A DNA stretch of 47,426 nucleotides. Origin: a virus. The stretch spans positions 1 to 47,426 of the IMG/VR virus record IMGVR_UViG_3300037228_000026; one strand, 5' to 3'. The notes beneath the pieces were generated by a model that was given only the letters and a program-made list of their open reading frames with translations, did not search any database and was not told the DNA's origin. Both the position numbers and the translations under genes were made by a program. Positions 46,953 to 47,426 of the stretch are shown here, piece by piece; the stretch's first letter is position 1; the number at the start of each line of letters is the position of its first letter.

Positions 46953-47426
46953 TGGCGATTTACAAGGTCCAGCGGTTCGGAACCGTAGGACACGCCATCC
47001 AGATCGACACGGGCGACGCACTGACGCAGGCGGACGTTGTAGCGTTGATCAAGCAGGCGTTCCAAACACTCACCGTGCAAGAGTCGCAGGTAATCCCTAG
47101 CGCGAACCCCACGGACACGAGCACACCGTTCTGGGAGCGCATTCAGGAGATCCCGCAGAACATTGTAGAGTTGGCCGCTCTAGATACCTTCGGCTATCTC
47201 GAACGACTGCCTGATGGGACTTTCATCACATCGCAGGAGCCGCGCGTCTCGGCTGCGATCTCTTTATTCGGTGACGGCGAGGACGGCGAGAATGGTCTTG
47301 ACGGTCTGCCGGGCTTGCCCGGAGCACCCGGCACGGACGGAGCTGACGGATTGCCCGGTATGCCCGGTCTCGACGGCGACGACGGAGAAGACGGTCTGCC
47401 GGGCTTGCCCGGAGCACCCGGCACGG
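46952..47426 (+). CDS. Collagen-like tail fibre protein, 5' part (continues at 1..1544)
   Basis: The first 158 codons of the fibre gene. ATG 46952 overlaps the ejection-protein stop as TAATG. Residues 1 to about 106 (MAIYKVQRFGTVGHAIQIDT onward) form a globular N-terminus that should attach to the tail, and Gly-X-Y triplets start at about residue 107. The window ends inside the repeat; the last 96 bases equal bases 1..96 and keep the frame. The attachment role of the N-terminus is inferred from position. Confidence 0.85.
   Translation, partial: MAIYKVQRFGTVGHAIQIDTGDALTQADVVALIKQAFQTLTVQESQVIPSANPTDTSTPFWERIQEIPQNIVELAALDTFGYLERLPDGTFITSQEPRVSAAISLFGDGEDGENGLDGLPGLPGAPGTDGADGLPGMPGLDGDDGEDGLPGLPGAPGT
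47331..47426. repeat. 96-bp copy of the window start
   Basis: These 96 bases are identical to 1..96. They are either the overlap of a circular assembly or real adjacent repeat units of the fibre gene. The reading frame agrees in both cases. Confidence 0.95.

Overview
The window is a complete, or nearly complete, genome of a tailed bacteriophage with podovirus-type gene content. Bases 1..96 are identical to the last 96 bases (47331..47426). Both copies lie in the collagen-like part of one fibre gene and join in frame, so the molecule is circular or circularly permuted and opened inside that repeat, with about 47.33 kb unique. An Rz/Rz1 spanin pair points to a Gram-negative host. I see no integrase, repressor, transposase, CRISPR array or phage RNA polymerase, so a lytic phage using host RNA polymerase is the simplest reading. 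The host genus cannot be told from sequence alone.

Layout. (a) 1..2780, plus strand: the 3' part of the fibre gene and four small genes, two of them single-pass membrane proteins. (b) 2777..24992, minus strand: one very long, tightly packed operon, read from 24992 down to 2777, in which most genes overlap by ATGA, GTGA or TAATG. Its first third (24992..18288) holds small accessory, membrane and secreted proteins, a pentapeptide-repeat protein and a secreted glycosidase-like protein with Ig/Fn3-like partners. Next (18291..8875) is the replication module: a DUF2800 Cas4-like nuclease, a DUF2815 ssDNA-binding protein, an XF1762-family protein, a family A DNA polymerase, a VRR-NUC nuclease, an SNF2-type helicase and a PrimPol-SF3 helicase. 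Then come the lysis cassette (endolysin, holin, Rz with embedded Rz1), a metallophosphoesterase, an HD phosphohydrolase, a dATP/dGTP diphosphohydrolase-like protein and three glycosyltransferases. (c) 24993..25546: a non-coding divergent control region with a CRP-type site over an extended -10 promoter, three 25-bp iterons beside AT-rich DNA, and repeated GTCTGCGA octamers; this is the best origin/switch candidate. (d) 25547..47426, plus strand: packaging and virion genes: terminase small and large subunits, small membrane/lipoproteins, a tRNA region (tRNA-Trp plus a tRNA whose 3' half precedes its 5' half), a CapD-like sugar dehydratase, capsid staple, portal, scaffold, a zinc peptidase, an MptE-like protein, major capsid protein, adaptor, split nozzle, GNAT-like protein, four internal/ejection-type proteins and the fibre.

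Many true starts are internal to the longest open frames. I chose them by Shine-Dalgarno sequence and by stop-start overlap, which also exposes several genes of 24-52 codons. The observations I would check first are the permuted tRNA halves, the recurring C-terminal N-x-D-L-L tip on replication-module proteins, the CRP-type promoter with iterons, the 24-bp inverted repeat around the portal start, the duplicated gene-border sequences at 21769..22716, and the membrane protein overprinted on the XF1762 gene.
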